A stretch of 54,695 nt of DNA from Methylobacterium ajmalii (GCF_016613415.1 NZ_JACWCT010000005.1:1-54695); one strand, 5' to 3'; positions 1-10,082 are shown, numbered from the stretch's first letter. The notes: generated by a model not told the origin, from the letters alone. Numbers and translations are program-made.

Positions 1-1
1 A

Positions 2-169
2 TCCAAGAAGTATGAGCTCGACACAGCCCTCTATAAGGAGCGTCACCTAATCGAGTGCTGTTTTGCCAAGCTCAATCAGTTTCGGCGCGTCGCGACACGC
101 TACGAGAAGACAGCCCGCAACTACGCCGCCATGGTCACCATCGCGGCTATTGTCATGTGGCTGCGGTAA
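2..169 (+). CDS. IS5-family transposase, C-terminal fragment (cut by window edge)
   Basis: The first 55 codons of the window, open at the 5' edge, read as the C-terminal end of a DDE transposase of the IS5 family (IS427-like). The diagnostic block is YKERHLIECCFAKLNQFRR followed by VATRYEKTARNY. In this family it carries the catalytic Glu (here in LIECC) and the conserved Arg/Tyr residues after it. The ORF ends in TAA. The rest of the element lies outside the window, so I cannot tell whether it is intact. Base composition is visibly lower in GC than the genes that follow, as expected for an insertion sequence. Confidence 0.8.
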   Translation, partial: SKKYELDTALYKERHLIECCFAKLNQFRRVATRYEKTARNYAAMVTIAAIVMWLR

Positions 170-186
170 CTGTCCACACCGCCTAG
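170..186. mobile_element. Probable right end of the IS5-like element
   Basis: The 17 bases after the transposase stop contain CTGTCCACACC, then CCTAGGG. IS elements of this group usually end within a few tens of bases of the transposase stop, and several of them target CTAG or TNA sites. The left end is outside the window, so the inverted repeat and target duplication cannot be matched. Confidence 0.35.
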
Positions 187-196
187 GGCGTCGGGA

Positions 197-967
197 TCAG
201 TCGGCGCCGTCGTCGGGGATGTTCAGCACGGTGCCGCAGGCCTTGCAGTGCACGGCGTCCGGCTCGTGGCGCTGCAGCCCGCAGGTCGGGCAGGGAAAGC
301 GCACCTTGTAGGGCCGGAACACCACCTGGGCGAGGCGGAAGAACAAGGTCACGCCGCAGATCATCACGACGACCGAGATGAGCCGGCCCGAGGGGCCCGG
401 CAGGGTGATGTCGCCGTAACCGGTGGTCGTCAGCGACGTGACCGTGAAGTACAGCGCATCGACCGGGCTGCCGATCGCCGGGTTGCTGCCGGCCTGCGTG
501 ACGTAGACCACGCCGGTCATCACGAACACGAACACCACCAGGTTGGTGGCGGCCAGGATCGCCTCCTCGTGGCGCCGGAAGATCCCGCTGTCCCGGCGCA
601 GCCGGTCGAGCAGCTGATAGGTGCGCAGGAGCCGCAGCGTGCGCAGGATGCGCAGGAAGCCGACGCCCTGCACGAACATCGGCGCCAGGAACGAGGCGAT
701 CGCCACCACGTCCGTCCAGGTGCTTAGGCGCAGGAACTCGCGCGCCGGCGCCCGGCTGATCGCCAGGCGGCCGGCGAAGTCGGCCAGCACCCCGAGGCCG
801 AGGACCACGTCGCCGACGGCGACCCAGGGCGAGAGCGGCAGGAACGAGGTCGCGATCACGAAGGCGACCGTCGCGACGTCGAAGGCAAGCAGGGCGTACC
901 GGAAGCGGTGCGCCCCGTCGGTGTCGCCCTCGTAGAGGGCGCGGAGTCTGGCGGTGAGGGCGGTCAT
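197..967 (-). CDS. Six-TM voltage-gated-type potassium channel with C-terminal zinc ribbon
   Basis: A 256-aa inner-membrane ion channel. Hydrophobic segments run from about residue 24. Residues 103-118 form an S4-like helix with regularly spaced arginines ([11 protein letters not shown]). A pore loop follows with the potassium selectivity filter TTTGYGD at 180-186, then the last membrane helix at about 197-215. The cytoplasmic tail ends in CPTCG (226-230) and CKACG (241-245), a four-cysteine zinc-ribbon pattern. The chosen ATG at 967 gives a normal channel N-terminus. The open frame continues upstream to 1144 but reads as low-complexity Arg/Pro sequence. The gene is divergent from nhaA, so both sides of this intergenic region concern cation transport. 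Function as a K+ channel is firm from the filter; gating by voltage or by the ribbon is inference. Confidence 0.88.
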   Translation of the reverse strand: MTALTARLRALYEGDTDGAHRFRYALLAFDVATVAFVIATSFLPLSPWVAVGDVVLGLGVLADFAGRLAISRAPAREFLRLSTWTDVVAIASFLAPMFVQGVGFLRILRTLRLLRTYQLLDRLRRDSGIFRRHEEAILAATNLVVFVFVMTGVVYVTQAGSNPAIGSPVDALYFTVTSLTTTGYGDITLPGPSGRLISVVVMICGVTLFFRLAQVVFRPYKVRFPCPTCGLQRHEPDAVHCKACGTVLNIPDDGAD

Positions 968-1260
968 GGATCCGGTCGGGCGGGCGAGGGCCGCCCCATA
1001 CCGCATCCGGGACGCCGACGCCCGTTGCGCGCCGGCCCCGTCGATGGGATACGGAGGCCAAGGTGTGCGGTCCCGGCGCGGGGCTTGCAGGTTCTCTGCC
1101 GTTGGTCGGGCCGCCAGCGGGGGAGACCCGTGCCCATGCCCCATCCTACCCTTCGCGGCGTCGATCCGGTCCCGGCGGCCGGCCCCGTGCCGGCTCCGAC
1201 CCCCCCGGCGATCGGCCGGGCGTCGCCGAACCGTCCTTCCCGCGTCGGCACGGCAGCGGC

Positions 1261-2457
1261 ATGAGCGGTCGGGTTCCCCTGCCGGTGCGCCGGCCGCTCT
1301 CGGCCCTGCGCACCATGCTGCACAACGAGGCCGGCGGCGGCCTCGTGCTGATGGCGAGCGCCGCCCTGGCGCTGGTCGTCGCGAACTCGCCCTGGGCTGA
1401 GACCTACTTCGCCGTCCTCGCGGCCCATCTCGGGCCGCTCTCGGTGCTGCACTGGATCAACGACGCCCTGATGGCGGTGTTCTTCCTGCTGGTCGGCCTC
1501 GAGATCAAGCGCGAGATGCTGGACGGGCGCCTGCGCACCTGGCCGGATCGCATCCTCCCCGGGATCGCCGCCCTCGGCGGCATGCTGATGCCGGCGCTGG
1601 TTTACGTCGCGGTCAACCGGCACTCGCCCGAGACCCTGCGCGGCTGGGCGATTCCCGCGGCCACCGACATCGCCTTCGCGCTGGGGGTGCTGGCGCTGCT
1701 CGGCTCGCGCGTTCCGGTCTCGCTCAAGGTCTTCCTGACCGCGCTCGCCATCATCGACGACCTCGGCGCGGTCCTCATCATCGCGGCGTTCTACACCGCC
1801 GATCTCTCGCTGCCGATGCTCGGCGGCGCCGGCCTGACGCTCGCCGTGCTCTACGGCATGAACAAGGCCGGGGTTGCGCGCCTGTGGCCCTACCTGCTGC
1901 TCGGCGCGGTCTTGTGGGTGTTCGTCCTGAAATCCGGCATCCACGCCACCATCGCGGGCGTGCTGGTGGCGCTGACGATCCCGCTGCGCCTCAGCGTCGG
2001 CAAGCCGGACGACCCGACCTCGCCGCTGCACATCCTCGAGCACGCCATCCACCCGTGGTCGGCGTTCCTCATCCTGCCGATCTTCGGGTTCGCCAATGCC
2101 GGCGTCTCGCTGGCCGGGTTCAGTCCGGCGATGCTGCTCGACCCGGTGACGCTCGGGGTGGCGCTCGGCCTGTTCGTCGGCAAGCAGCTCGGCGTGTTCG
2201 GGTTCGTGCTGGCCGTGGTCCGGCTCGGCTGGGCGCAGCGGCCGGCGCACGCGACCTGGCTGCAGGTTTACGGCGTGGCGCTGCTGTGCGGCGTCGGCTT
2301 CACGATGAGCCTGTTCATCGGCCTGCTGGCCTTTGCCGCGAGCCCCGCGCTCGAAGCCGAGACCAAGATCGGCGTGCTGGTCGGCTCGCTCGCCTGCATG
2401 GCGGCCGGGGCGCTGGTGCTGCGGCTGGCGCCGCGCGTGCCGGAGCGCAGGCCCTGA
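1261..2457 (+). CDS. nhaA: Na+/H+ antiporter NhaA
   Basis: 398 aa, close to the usual 388-aa length of NhaA. It is an inner-membrane electrogenic antiporter that exports Na+ (or Li+) in exchange for protons and maintains pH and sodium homeostasis. Family hallmarks include the N-terminal [14 protein letters not shown] segment, [20 protein letters not shown] in helix [20 protein letters not shown], and the ion-binding helix motif [13 protein letters not shown], whose paired aspartates bind the ion. The ATG at 1261 is chosen because family homology begins there; the frame is open further upstream but without family sequence. The start has no strong Shine-Dalgarno. It is divergent from the channel gene at 967. 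Confidence 0.97.
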   Translation: MSGRVPLPVRRPLSALRTMLHNEAGGGLVLMASAALALVVANSPWAETYFAVLAAHLGPLSVLHWINDALMAVFFLLVGLEIKREMLDGRLRTWPDRILPGIAALGGMLMPALVYVAVNRHSPETLRGWAIPAATDIAFALGVLALLGSRVPVSLKVFLTALAIIDDLGAVLIIAAFYTADLSLPMLGGAGLTLAVLYGMNKAGVARLWPYLLLGAVLWVFVLKSGIHATIAGVLVALTIPLRLSVGKPDDPTSPLHILEHAIHPWSAFLILPIFGFANAGVSLAGFSPAMLLDPVTLGVALGLFVGKQLGVFGFVLAVVRLGWAQRPAHATWLQVYGVALLCGVGFTMSLFIGLLAFAASPALEAETKIGVLVGSLACMAAGALVLRLAPRVPERRP

Positions 2458-2487
2458 TCGTCGGACCTGCTTGATCGTCGGACCTGC
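2455..2487. repeat. 16-bp direct duplication at the nhaA stop
   Basis: TGATCGTCGGACCTGC occurs at 2455-2470 and again at 2472-2487, separated by one base. The first copy contains the nhaA stop codon. It is a small local duplication with no evident function. Confidence 0.8.
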
Positions 2488-2648
2488 GGCCGAGCCGTGG
2501 ACCGGACCGGCGCCCCGGACGCGGATCGCGGCGCCCCCGCGCCGCGTCGGGGTGGCGGGCCCAACCCGATAGCGCGGCGATGCCGACGACCCGCGGCATG
2601 GCCGTCCGGCGCGCGAGCGCGCGCAGGATCCGCCACAGCCGAACGATC

Positions 2649-2677
2649 GCTCGCTCCCGGTCGAGCCGGGAGCGAGC
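2649..2677. terminator. Bidirectional hairpin terminator between nhaA and the CobW-type gene
   Basis: A perfect 12-bp stem (GCTCGCTCCCGG at 2649-2660 pairing with CCGGGAGCGAGC at 2666-2677) has a 5-base loop. It lies three bases beyond the stop of the minus-strand GTPase and downstream of nhaA on the plus strand. The genes converge here, so one hairpin could serve both. There is no clear U-tract, as is common in high-GC genomes. Confidence 0.7.
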
Positions 2678-2680
2678 GGC

Positions 2681-3643
2681 TCAGGCCCGGCAGGCCTCGA
2701 ACCCCTTGCGGATCGCCTCCGGGTCGAGGTGGCGGCCGATGAAGACGACGCGGGACTCGCGCGGGTCGCCCGGCTTCCACTCGTCCTGCAGGTCGCCGTC
2801 GAGGATCATGTGCACGCCCTGGAAGACGAAGCGGCGCGGCTCGTCTGGGAAGCTGACGATGCCCTTGCAGCGCAGGATGTCGGGGCCCTGGACCTGGGTC
2901 AGGTCGGAGATCCACGGCATGAACTTGTTGGGGTCGACCGCGCCGGGCAGCCGGGCCGAGATCGACTGGATCTCGTCGGAATGGTGGTGGTGGTGCCCCT
3001 CCTCCAGGAACTCGGGCTCGATCTCGATGATGCGGGCGAGGTCGAAGGCGTTGCGGCCGAGCACCGTGTCGAGCGGCACGGCGCAGTGCTGGGTGCGGTG
3101 GATCTCGGCGGACGGGTTGAGGGCGCGGATCTGGCGCTCGACGCTGTCCAGGCCCGCCTCGTCGACGAGGTCGGACTTGTTGAGCAGGATCACGTCCGCG
3201 AAGGCGACCTGGTTCTTGGCCTCGGGGGCGTCCTTCAGGCGCTCGGACAGCCACTTGGCGTCGACCACCGTCACCACCGCGTCGAGGGTGGCGGCCTCGC
3301 CGACATCCTGGTCGACGAAGAAGGTCTGGGCGACCGGGGCCGGATCGGCGAGGCCGGTGGTCTCGACGATGATCGCGTCGAACTTGCCCTTGCGCTTCAT
3401 CAGCCCGTCCATGATGCGGATCAGGTCGCCGCGCACGGTGCAGCAGATGCAGCCGTTGTTCATCTCGAACACTTCCTCGTCGGCGCCGACGACGAGGTCG
3501 TTGTCGATGCCGATCTCGCCGAACTCGTTGACGATCACGGCGTAGCGCTTGCCGTGCGGCTCGGTGAGGATGCGGTTGAGGAGCGTGGTCTTGCCGGCGC
3601 CGAGGTAGCCGGTGAGCACCGTGACGGGGATCTTGTCGGACAT
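2681..3643 (-). CDS. CobW/COG0523-family G3E GTPase, probable metal chaperone
   Basis: 320 aa. Walker A is GYLGAGKT (12-19). The family metal-binding motif CICC is at 65-68, the GTPase NKSD box at 155-158, and a CobW C-terminal domain follows residue 220. Between the two domains is a run of five histidines (217-221), common in members that deliver zinc or other metals. COG0523 proteins hydrolyse GTP while loading metal into client enzymes; the specific client cannot be read from the sequence. The ATG at 3643 is chosen because homology starts at [12 protein letters not shown]; a longer frame runs to 3721. The upstream co-directional gene is a predicted metal-dependent creatininase-family hydrolase, a possible client. 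Not the cobalamin gene cobW itself, since no cobalamin genes are nearby. Confidence 0.92.
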   Translation of the reverse strand: MSDKIPVTVLTGYLGAGKTTLLNRILTEPHGKRYAVIVNEFGEIGIDNDLVVGADEEVFEMNNGCICCTVRGDLIRIMDGLMKRKGKFDAIIVETTGLADPAPVAQTFFVDQDVGEAATLDAVVTVVDAKWLSERLKDAPEAKNQVAFADVILLNKSDLVDEAGLDSVERQIRALNPSAEIHRTQHCAVPLDTVLGRNAFDLARIIEIEPEFLEEGHHHHHSDEIQSISARLPGAVDPNKFMPWISDLTQVQGPDILRCKGIVSFPDEPRRFVFQGVHMILDGDLQDEWKPGDPRESRVVFIGRHLDPEAIRKGFEACRA

Positions 3644-3717
3644 GCGGGAGGCTTCTTCTGCAACCGGACCGGGGGCGGGCGCCGCCGGGGCGCCGCGCGA
3701 GCCGGTGATATAGTGTG

Positions 3718-4536
3718 TCACTCGCCGCCGCGGGAGACCAAGGTCGGCGGAGGGAAAGAAGGCAGGGGAAAGCGGGCGACGTCGCGCAGGAGTTCGACGA
3801 AGGCCCGGGCGCCGTGATCGAGGAGGGCCCGCCCCGCCTCAGCGGTGCCGAGGCGCGCGTCGCCGATGGCGCCCGCGGGGTTCAGGTCCTGGGCGTGCCA
3901 GGCGAAGGCCGCCGGGCGGCCGGCCCGCAGATGGGTATAGCTGCGCGCGATCTCCCGCGTCGCCGGCACGAAGTCGCGGATCGCGTCGCGGCGCACGAGG
4001 TCGGGGCGCAAGGCCAGCATCAGGGCGGTCTCGATCCCGCCGCCATGGATGCCGTGGCGCACCTCGTCCTCGGGAAACAGGCCCGGCGGGGTGCCGAAGC
4101 GGCTCCAGGCGGTCGTGACGGCGACCATCCCGTGCCGGCCGCGCAGACCCAGGGCCACGAGGTCCATGAGCGCGCTGTTGCCGCCGTGCGAGGACACGAC
4201 GACGAGGCGCCGGCAGCCCGCCCGCGCCACCCCGTCGCCGATCTCGCCCCAGGCCCTCAGCGCCGTCTCGGGGGTGAGGGTCAGGGTGCCGGGAAAGTCG
4301 GCGTGCTCCGGCGACAGGCCGACCTGCTGGACCGGCAGCACCCGCACGTCGAGGCCGTCCGGGACGAGGGCCACGGCGCGCGCGAGGTAGCCCTCGGCGA
4401 TGACGACGTCGGTCGCGAGCGGCAGGTGCGGCCCGTGCTGCTCCACGGCCGCGACCGGCAGCACCGCCACGGCGGCCCGGAGCGCGCCCGCGCGGCACTC
4501 CTCGGTGGTCAGGTCGCCCCAGGGCCGGGCCGGCAT
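3718..4536 (-). CDS. Creatininase-family metal-dependent amidohydrolase
   Basis: 272 aa, the usual size for the creatininase fold. Metal ligands typical of the family are in place: [12 protein letters not shown] (E32, H34, D43), SSHGGN (H117) and [11 protein letters not shown] (E169). The family includes creatinine amidohydrolase, the riboflavin/deazaflavin pathway enzyme ArfB and the mycofactocin peptidase MftE, so the substrate cannot be assigned from sequence. ATG 4536 is preceded by GAGGAG at a good distance. The stop lies 74 bases before the CobW-type GTPase on the same strand, so the two probably form an operon. It is divergent from the MarR regulator at 4733, a candidate controller. 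Confidence 0.88.
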   Translation of the reverse strand: MPARPWGDLTTEECRAGALRAAVAVLPVAAVEQHGPHLPLATDVVIAEGYLARAVALVPDGLDVRVLPVQQVGLSPEHADFPGTLTLTPETALRAWGEIGDGVARAGCRRLVVVSSHGGNSALMDLVALGLRGRHGMVAVTTAWSRFGTPPGLFPEDEVRHGIHGGGIETALMLALRPDLVRRDAIRDFVPATREIARSYTHLRAGRPAAFAWHAQDLNPAGAIGDARLGTAEAGRALLDHGARAFVELLRDVARFPLPSFPPPTLVSRGGE

Positions 4537-4732
4537 GCGCGTCTCCTCGCCATCTGTCCGTCGCCGGCAACATAAGCCGCGGCGGACCGGGCCGGAACCG
4601 GGGCCGCGTCATCCAGGCGTCACAGGCGGGCTGCCATGTGCGTGCGGGGCGCCGCCGCGGTGCCCCGGCCCTCCGTCCTTGCGCCGTTGGTGCAGGCGCG
4701 GCAGGATCCGTCTCGAAAAAGGGGCTGAACCC

Positions 4733-5314
4733 ATGGCATCGGGCGAGCAGGCAGTGGCCGTAGCCGGGGACACCCCGCGCCGGGCGGCCAAGCGCCTCCG
4801 GCCCCCCGGCGCCAAGAGCGTCGGCTGGGCCCTGATGCAGGCGGCACGCCTGCACCGCGGCCGCATCGGCGACCGCCTGGCCGATCTCGACCTCTTCGCC
4901 GGCCAGGAGCAGGTGGTCCAGGCCCTCGCCGCCGCCGGCACCATGACCATGGGCGACCTCGCCGCCACCCTGCGGGTGCGCCCGCCCACCGCCTCGAAGA
5001 CCATCACGCGGCTCGCCGCCATGGGGGTGGTCGAGCGCCGCACCGAGGCCGGGGACGGCCGGGTCGTGCGGGTCCGCCTGACCGAGGCCGGCATGGCCAA
5101 GGCGGCGGCGATCGAGGGCATCTGGGACGACGTCGAGGCCGAGATGCTCGACGGCTTCGACGGCAAGGAGCGCCGGCGCCTGCGCAAGCTCCTGCGCCGC
5201 GCCGCCCGCAACCTCGCCGAGGCCGCCGGCCTCGACGCGCACGATTCCGACGGCGAGGCCGAGGACGACCTCGACGGGCTCGATGCCGGGGATTCCAGCC
5301 GCGACATGGATTGA
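4733..5314 (+). CDS. MarR-family transcriptional regulator
   Basis: 193 aa, cytoplasmic. A winged-helix MarR domain occupies roughly residues 30-150, with the recognition segment LAATLRVRPPTASKTITRLAAMGVVERR and the wing GDGRVVRVRLTEAG. The last 30 residues are strongly acidic (Asp/Glu-rich). The ATG at 4733 follows an AGGGG motif; the open frame extends upstream without homology. MarR proteins usually repress their own gene and a neighbour in response to small ligands. The divergent creatininase-GTPase pair and the histidine kinase downstream are both possible targets, and the sequence does not decide between them. Confidence 0.9.
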   Translation: MASGEQAVAVAGDTPRRAAKRLRPPGAKSVGWALMQAARLHRGRIGDRLADLDLFAGQEQVVQALAAAGTMTMGDLAATLRVRPPTASKTITRLAAMGVVERRTEAGDGRVVRVRLTEAGMAKAAAIEGIWDDVEAEMLDGFDGKERRRLRKLLRRAARNLAEAAGLDAHDSDGEAEDDLDGLDAGDSSRDMD

Positions 5315-5490
5315 GAGCGGGGCGACTGAGGGGCGGGGGGACTGGGGGCAGCTTGCCCAGCGCCCGCTCCGCCGAACGGACTATCCCGGGGCGAGCAACG
5401 GCCTATGTTGGATGAACCGGCGCCACGGCGGGTGATCACCTTGCCAACACGCCGGTTTGTCAGTCTTCTACCGGAGGCGGACTGCTCGCG

Positions 5491-8400
5491 GTGGGCGCGA
5501 GGCCGCCAGGCCGGGAACGCGTGTCCGATCACGACCACACAGGCGAGGGTGCGGCCGAGGCCGCGGCGAATCCGCGGCGCGTGCGCGCCCGTCCCCTCTG
5601 GGCCCACGTCACGGCGCTGGCCGCGGCCCTGCTCGTGCCGGCGCTCATCATCATCGGGCTGATCGCCCAGCGCTGGGTCCAGGCCGAGCAGGCCCGGATG
5701 GAGGAGCGCACCGCGACGCTCAACGCCCACGCGGTCGAGCAGATCGACGGCTTCCTCGGCGGCCAGGTCGCGATGCTGCGGGCGCTCGCCACCTCGCCGG
5801 CACTGGAGGCGGGCGACGACGCCCGGTTCGACCGCCAGGCGCGGGAGCTGGTGCGCCTGCCGGGGGTCGAGATCGTGCTGCGCGATCCGGACGGCCGCGA
5901 GCGGGTGAACACCCGGCTGCCCCGGGGCGCGGCCCTGCCGGGCGGCGCCCTCGCCGACGACCCGATCGTACAGGAGACCGGCGCGCCGGCGATCTCGGGC
6001 CTGTTCGCCGAGGCCGGATCGGGCCGGGCGGTCGTCGCCGTCACGGTGCCGGTGCGGCGCGGGGACACGGTGACCCATCTCCTCACCGCGACGCTGCCGG
6101 CCTCGCTGTTCGGGCAGATCCTGCGGGCGGCGGGCGTGGCCGCCCCCTATTCCGGCTCGATCGCCGACCGGGCCGGGATCATCATCGGCCGCTCGGTCGA
6201 GACCGACGCCGCGGCCGGCAAGCCGCTGCCGGGCTTCGGGACGATCGGCGGGACGACCGGGCAGTGGCGGGGCCGCAACCTCAGCGGCATTCCGGTCTTC
6301 GGCACCCACCACCGCTCGGTACCGTCGGGCTGGGTGGTGACGATCGGCGTCTCCCAGGCGGCGCTGCAGGCGCCGCTCGCCACCTCCGTCATGGTGCTGG
6401 CGCCGGTGGTGCTCGGCCTCGGGCTGATCGCCCTCCTCGCCTCGCTCCATGCCGGGCGCCGCATCCTGCTGGCCAAGGCGCTCCTCGCCGAGGCGGCGGA
6501 CGACCTCAGCCGGGGCATCCCGCTGCGCACGCCGGTGACGCCGGTGCGCGAGGTCAACGAGGTCGGGGCGGTGCTGGCCGAGACCTCCGCCACCCTGCAC
6601 CGCCAGGCCGACGCCCTGCGCAAGAGCAACGCCGACCTCGAGGACCGCATCGCCGAGCGCACCCGCGAGCTCGTCGAGAAGGAGGCGGTGCTCACCACCA
6701 CCCTCGACGCGATGGACCAGGGCCTGATCATGGTCGACGCGCACGGGACCGTCGCGGTGACGAACCGGCGCCTCGCCGAGCTTCTCGACCTCGACCCCGC
6801 CTTCCTGGCCGGGCGGCCGTCGCGGGCGGCTCTGCGGCGGGTGCTCGAGACGGCGGGAGAATATGCCGGCACCGATCCGGCCTTCGGGGAGGCGATCGCG
6901 GTGGGCGACCTCGCGATACTGGGCGAGCGCTACGAGCGCACGCGGCCGAACGGCACGATCCTGGAGGTCCACAACGCGCCTACCGCCGAGGGCGGGGTGC
7001 TGCGCACCATCACCGACATCACCGCCCGGCGGGCGGCCGAGGCGGCGCCGCGCCACAAGAAGGCGCTCCTCGACGCGACGCTCGCCAACATGGACCAGGG
7101 GGTGCTGCTGATCGACGCCGCGGGCATCGTCCAGCTCTGCAACGAGCGGGCGATCGACCTCCTCGGCCTGCCGCCCGAGTACCGCCATTGCCGACCGGCC
7201 TTGGCCGACGTCGTCGCCCACCAGGACGCCGCCGGCGAGTTCGGCGACGCGCAGGCCGGGCGCGAGCCCTGGCTCACCCTCACCGGCGACCTGCTGGGCG
7301 CTCCCCCGGTCTACGAGCGCACGCGGCCGAACGGCACCGTGATCGAGGTGCGCACCGTGCGGCTTTCCGAGGGCGGGGCGATCCGCACCTTCTCGGACGT
7401 GACCGAGCGCAAGCGGCGCGAGCTCGCGGTGCTGGAGGCCAACCGGGTGGCCGAGGCGGCGCGGCTCCAGGCCGAGGCCGCGAGTGCGGCCAAGACCGAG
7501 TTCCTGGCGACGATGTCCCACGAGATCCGCACGCCGCTCAACGGCGTGATCGGCTACGCCGACCTGCTGATGCGCGCCGGCGGCCTGTCGCCGGCCCAGG
7601 CCCGCAGCGCCGAGCGGATCCAGGATGCCGGCCAGGCCCTGCTTACGGTCGTCAACGACGTCCTCGACTTCTCGAAGATCGAGGCCGGGCAGATCGACCT
7701 CGACCCGCAGCCCTTCGCCCCGGCCTCGCTGGCCGACAACGCGGTCGCCATCGTCGGCAGCGCGGCCGAGGCCAAGCGCCTGGCCCTGGCGGTGCGGATC
7801 GAGCCCGGCCTCGCCCCGCGCCTCGTCGGCGACCGCGACCGGCTGCGCCAGGTCCTGCTCAACCTGCTCAACAACGCGATCAAGTTCACGCCCGCGGGCA
7901 GCGTGACCCTGCACCTCGCCAGCGTTCCGCTCGGCGGGGGCCGCCACGCGCTGAAGGCCGCCATCCACGATACCGGGATCGGCATCCCGCCCGACCGGCT
8001 CGGCCGGCTGTTCCAGCGCTTCTCCCAGGTCGACGGGTCGATCCAGCGCCGCTTCGGCGGCACCGGCCTCGGGCTGGCGATCAGCCGGCGGCTGATCGAG
8101 ACCATGGGCGGCGAGATCGGGGTCGAGAGCCGGCCCGGCGAGGGCTCGACCTTCTGGTTCGCCGTGCCGCTGGCGGAGGCCGCCGAGGAGGCCGCCGGCC
8201 GGGAGCGTCGGGCGCCGCCGCCGCTGGAGCGGCCGGCCCGGGTGCTGCTGGTCGAGGACAGCCCGATCAACCAGGACATCGCCCGGGCGATCCTGGAGCG
8301 CCGCGGCCACCGGGTCACCGTGGTGGCGGACGGGGCCGAGGCGGTCTTGGCGGTGCAGGCCGGCGCCCACGACGTGGTGCTGATGGACGTGCAGATGCCC

Positions 8401-8616
8401 GGCATGGACGGCGTGACGGCGACGCGCCACATCCGCGAGCTCGGCTCGCCGCTCGGCCGCCTGCCGATCGTCGCGCTCACCGCCAACGTGCTGCCCCAGC
8501 AGGTCGCGCAGTTCCGCGCCGCCGGGATGGACGACCACGTCGGCAAGCCGTTCCGGCCCGACGAATTGCTGGCCACCGTGGAGCGCTGGAGCGCGGGGCG
8601 GGCAGCAGCGGCCTGA
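5491..8616 (+). CDS. Hybrid sensor histidine kinase with twin PAS domains and receiver
   Basis: 1041 aa inner-membrane sensor. A first TM helix at about 38-60 and a second at about 298-320 enclose a periplasmic sensing region of about 235 residues. Cytoplasmic parts in order: a HAMP-like/coiled-coil linker, PAS at about 400 (begins DAMDQG), a second PAS at about 530 (NMDQG), HisKA with the phosphorylated His677 in [11 protein letters not shown], and HATPase with N-box NLLNNAIKF (about 790), G1 DTGIGIPP (about 827) and G2 GGTGLGLAI (about 855). A C-terminal receiver follows with phospho-acceptor Asp966 in [14 protein letters not shown] 5491 follows GGAGG at 13 bases; GTG 5521 is an alternative. 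No cognate regulator is adjacent, and the signal is unknown. Confidence 0.93.
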   Translation: MGARPPGRERVSDHDHTGEGAAEAAANPRRVRARPLWAHVTALAAALLVPALIIIGLIAQRWVQAEQARMEERTATLNAHAVEQIDGFLGGQVAMLRALATSPALEAGDDARFDRQARELVRLPGVEIVLRDPDGRERVNTRLPRGAALPGGALADDPIVQETGAPAISGLFAEAGSGRAVVAVTVPVRRGDTVTHLLTATLPASLFGQILRAAGVAAPYSGSIADRAGIIIGRSVETDAAAGKPLPGFGTIGGTTGQWRGRNLSGIPVFGTHHRSVPSGWVVTIGVSQAALQAPLATSVMVLAPVVLGLGLIALLASLHAGRRILLAKALLAEAADDLSRGIPLRTPVTPVREVNEVGAVLAETSATLHRQADALRKSNADLEDRIAERTRELVEKEAVLTTTLDAMDQGLIMVDAHGTVAVTNRRLAELLDLDPAFLAGRPSRAALRRVLETAGEYAGTDPAFGEAIAVGDLAILGERYERTRPNGTILEVHNAPTAEGGVLRTITDITARRAAEAAPRHKKALLDATLANMDQGVLLIDAAGIVQLCNERAIDLLGLPPEYRHCRPALADVVAHQDAAGEFGDAQAGREPWLTLTGDLLGAPPVYERTRPNGTVIEVRTVRLSEGGAIRTFSDVTERKRRELAVLEANRVAEAARLQAEAASAAKTEFLATMSHEIRTPLNGVIGYADLLMRAGGLSPAQARSAERIQDAGQALLTVVNDVLDFSKIEAGQIDLDPQPFAPASLADNAVAIVGSAAEAKRLALAVRIEPGLAPRLVGDRDRLRQVLLNLLNNAIKFTPAGSVTLHLASVPLGGGRHALKAAIHDTGIGIPPDRLGRLFQRFSQVDGSIQRRFGGTGLGLAISRRLIETMGGEIGVESRPGEGSTFWFAVPLAEAAEEAAGRERRAPPPLERPARVLLVEDSPINQDIARAILERRGHRVTVVADGAEAVLAVQAGAHDVVLMDVQMPGMDGVTATRHIRELGSPLGRLPIVALTANVLPQQVAQFRAAGMDDHVGKPFRPDELLATVERWSAGRAAAA
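6931..7337 (+). repeat. Identical 26-bp blocks in the two PAS domains of the kinase
   Basis: The 26 bases at 6931-6956 are repeated exactly at 7312-7337, in frame. They encode YERTRPNGT in both PAS domains, followed by similar residues (ILEV versus VIEV). This supports origin of the second PAS by duplication of the first, or recent gene conversion between them. Confidence 0.85.
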
Positions 8617-8621
8617 CCACC

Positions 8622-8673
8622 TGCCGCGGCACTCGACCGCTTGCCGCGGCACTCGACCGCTTGCCGCGGCGCT
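8622..8673. repeat. 20-bp tandem repeat, about 2.5 copies
   Basis: The unit TGCCGCGGCACTCGACCGCT is present at 8622-8641 and 8642-8661, then partly at 8662-8673. It fills the short gap between the histidine kinase stop and the SDR gene. Confidence 0.85.
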
Positions 8674-8725
8674 TGGGACGCTACTTCTCCCGCGGGATCG
8701 ACAAGACCTCTCGCAGGAGACCGCC

Positions 8726-9412
8726 ATGGCCAAGTTGGACCGCAGCGCATTGATCGTCGGGGCGTCCCGGGGCCTGGGCCTGGGATTGACCCGGGCCTTC
8801 CTCGCCCGCGGCTGGGCGGTGACCGCGACCGCCCGGGGCGAGGCGCCGGCGCTCGCCGCCCTCACCCCCGTCGCCCCGGCGATCCGGCGGGTCGACATCG
8901 ACGACGACGCGGCCGTGGCGCGGCTGCGCGACGAGCTCGGATCCGAGAGCTTCGACGTGGTGTTCGTGGTCGCGGGCATCGCCGACGGCGCCCACGTCCC
9001 GCTGCCCGAGGGCGACCGGGCGACGGCGCTCAAGGTCTACGAGACCAACGCGGTGAGCCCGATCCGCTTCGCCGAGGCCTTCGCCGGCCGGGTCGCCCCC
9101 GGCGGCCTGATGGTGCTGATGAGCTCGATCCTCGGCAGCGTGTCGCTCAACGAGGGCGGCACCTGGGAGAGCTACCGGGCGAGCAAGGCCGCCCTCAACA
9201 CGCTCGCCCGCAGCTTCTCCGCCCGCCACGGCGACGCGCCCTTCGGCACGGTGCTGATGCATCCGGGCTGGGTCCGTACCGACATGGGCGGTCCCGACGC
9301 CGACATCGACGTGGCGACGAGCGCGGACGGGATGGCGGCGGTGATCGAGGGGCAACTCGGGCAGCGGGGCTGCGTCTACTTGGATTATCGGGGGGAAACG
9401 CTTCCCTGGTAG
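8726..9412 (+). CDS. Short-chain dehydrogenase/reductase (SDR)
   Basis: 228 aa, a cytoplasmic NAD(P)-dependent oxidoreductase of the classical SDR fold. The cofactor loop is GASRGLG (12-18). The catalytic serine lies in LMSSILG (about 133), and the catalytic pair is Y150 and K154 in SYRASK. The later motif HPGWVRTDMGG is also typical. The set resembles the fungal/bacterial CsgA-type SDRs of about 230 aa, but the substrate is unknown. ATG 8726 has AGGAGA upstream. It lies downstream of the kinase on the same strand, separated by a tandem repeat, and converges with the TetR gene. Confidence 0.9.
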   Translation: MAKLDRSALIVGASRGLGLGLTRAFLARGWAVTATARGEAPALAALTPVAPAIRRVDIDDDAAVARLRDELGSESFDVVFVVAGIADGAHVPLPEGDRATALKVYETNAVSPIRFAEAFAGRVAPGGLMVLMSSILGSVSLNEGGTWESYRASKAALNTLARSFSARHGDAPFGTVLMHPGWVRTDMGGPDADIDVATSADGMAAVIEGQLGQRGCVYLDYRGETLPW

Positions 9413-9455
9413 CCCGTCCGGTAGCCCAGCGGCATCCGATCCGCAGGACCGGTCG

Positions 9456-10082
9456 TCACCCCTCCGCCAGCCCCCGCCCCAGCGCCCCGACCACGATCTC
9501 GATCTGCCCGCGCAGGACCGGCTCGCTCAGCACCATCAGCTTCTCGTCGAGGCCGAGGCTGACGAGGCCGTGGGTGGCCGAGAACAGCGAGCGGGCGAGG
9601 AGCGCCCGCTCGCGGTCACCGAGGCCGGGCCGCAGGACCTGCAACGGGGTCTCGATGTAGCGAAACAGGCGCACCTGCTCCACGAGGTACCAGTCGGGCA
9701 GCGCCTGCGTGATCCGGTGCTGGAACAGCGCGCGCCAGCGGGCCGGGTTCTCGGCGGCGAAGTGCAGGTAGCCCACCGCCAGCCGCACCAGGGTGTCGGC
9801 CGCCGCCGCCCGCTCGGCCGGGCTCGCCGCGCCCGTCGGCGGCGGCGGCGCGATCGTCACCTCGGTGATCGCCCGCTCGAACAGGGCGAGGGTGCGCAGG
9901 TTCACCGTGAGGATCAGGGCGTCGAGGTCGGGAAACGCGGTGTAGATCGCCCCGAGCGCGCAGCCGACCTCCTTGGCGAGGTCCCGCGCCTTGAGCGCCG
10001 CCAGGCCGTCGGCCGCGATGGTGGCCTCCGCGGCGTCGATCAGCGCCATCCGCAGCCGGTCCCGCCTGTCCTCGTTGCGCAT
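9456..10082 (-). CDS. TetR-family regulator with WHG-type C-terminal domain
   Basis: 208 aa. The N-terminal HTH has the TetR pattern (ALIDAAEATIAADGLAALKARDLAKEVGCALGAIYTAFPDLDAL, residues about 12-56). The ligand-binding half matches the WHG-domain subgroup (AVGYLHFAAENPARWRALFQHR). The ATG at 10082 is chosen because AGGTGGG lies just upstream and the HTH follows directly; the longer frame to 10175 would run through operator-like sequence. It is divergent from the PspA-like gene at 10234, and the gap between them contains three near-identical palindromes. That makes it the probable repressor of its own gene and of the membrane-stress pair. The ligand is unknown. Confidence 0.92.
   Translation of the reverse strand: MRNEDRRDRLRMALIDAAEATIAADGLAALKARDLAKEVGCALGAIYTAFPDLDALILTVNLRTLALFERAITEVTIAPPPPTGAASPAERAAAADTLVRLAVGYLHFAAENPARWRALFQHRITQALPDWYLVEQVRLFRYIETPLQVLRPGLGDRERALLARSLFSATHGLVSLGLDEKLMVLSEPVLRGQIEIVVGALGRGLAEG

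Noticed and set aside
1..186. Complete insertion sequence at the left edge
   Set aside because: Only the last 55 codons of the transposase are inside the window, so completeness cannot be judged.
4609..9033. A 1474-aa minus-strand open frame across the MarR and kinase genes
   Set aside because: Low-complexity Arg/Ala/Gly text opposite a well-supported kinase and SDR; a typical antisense shadow in high-GC DNA.
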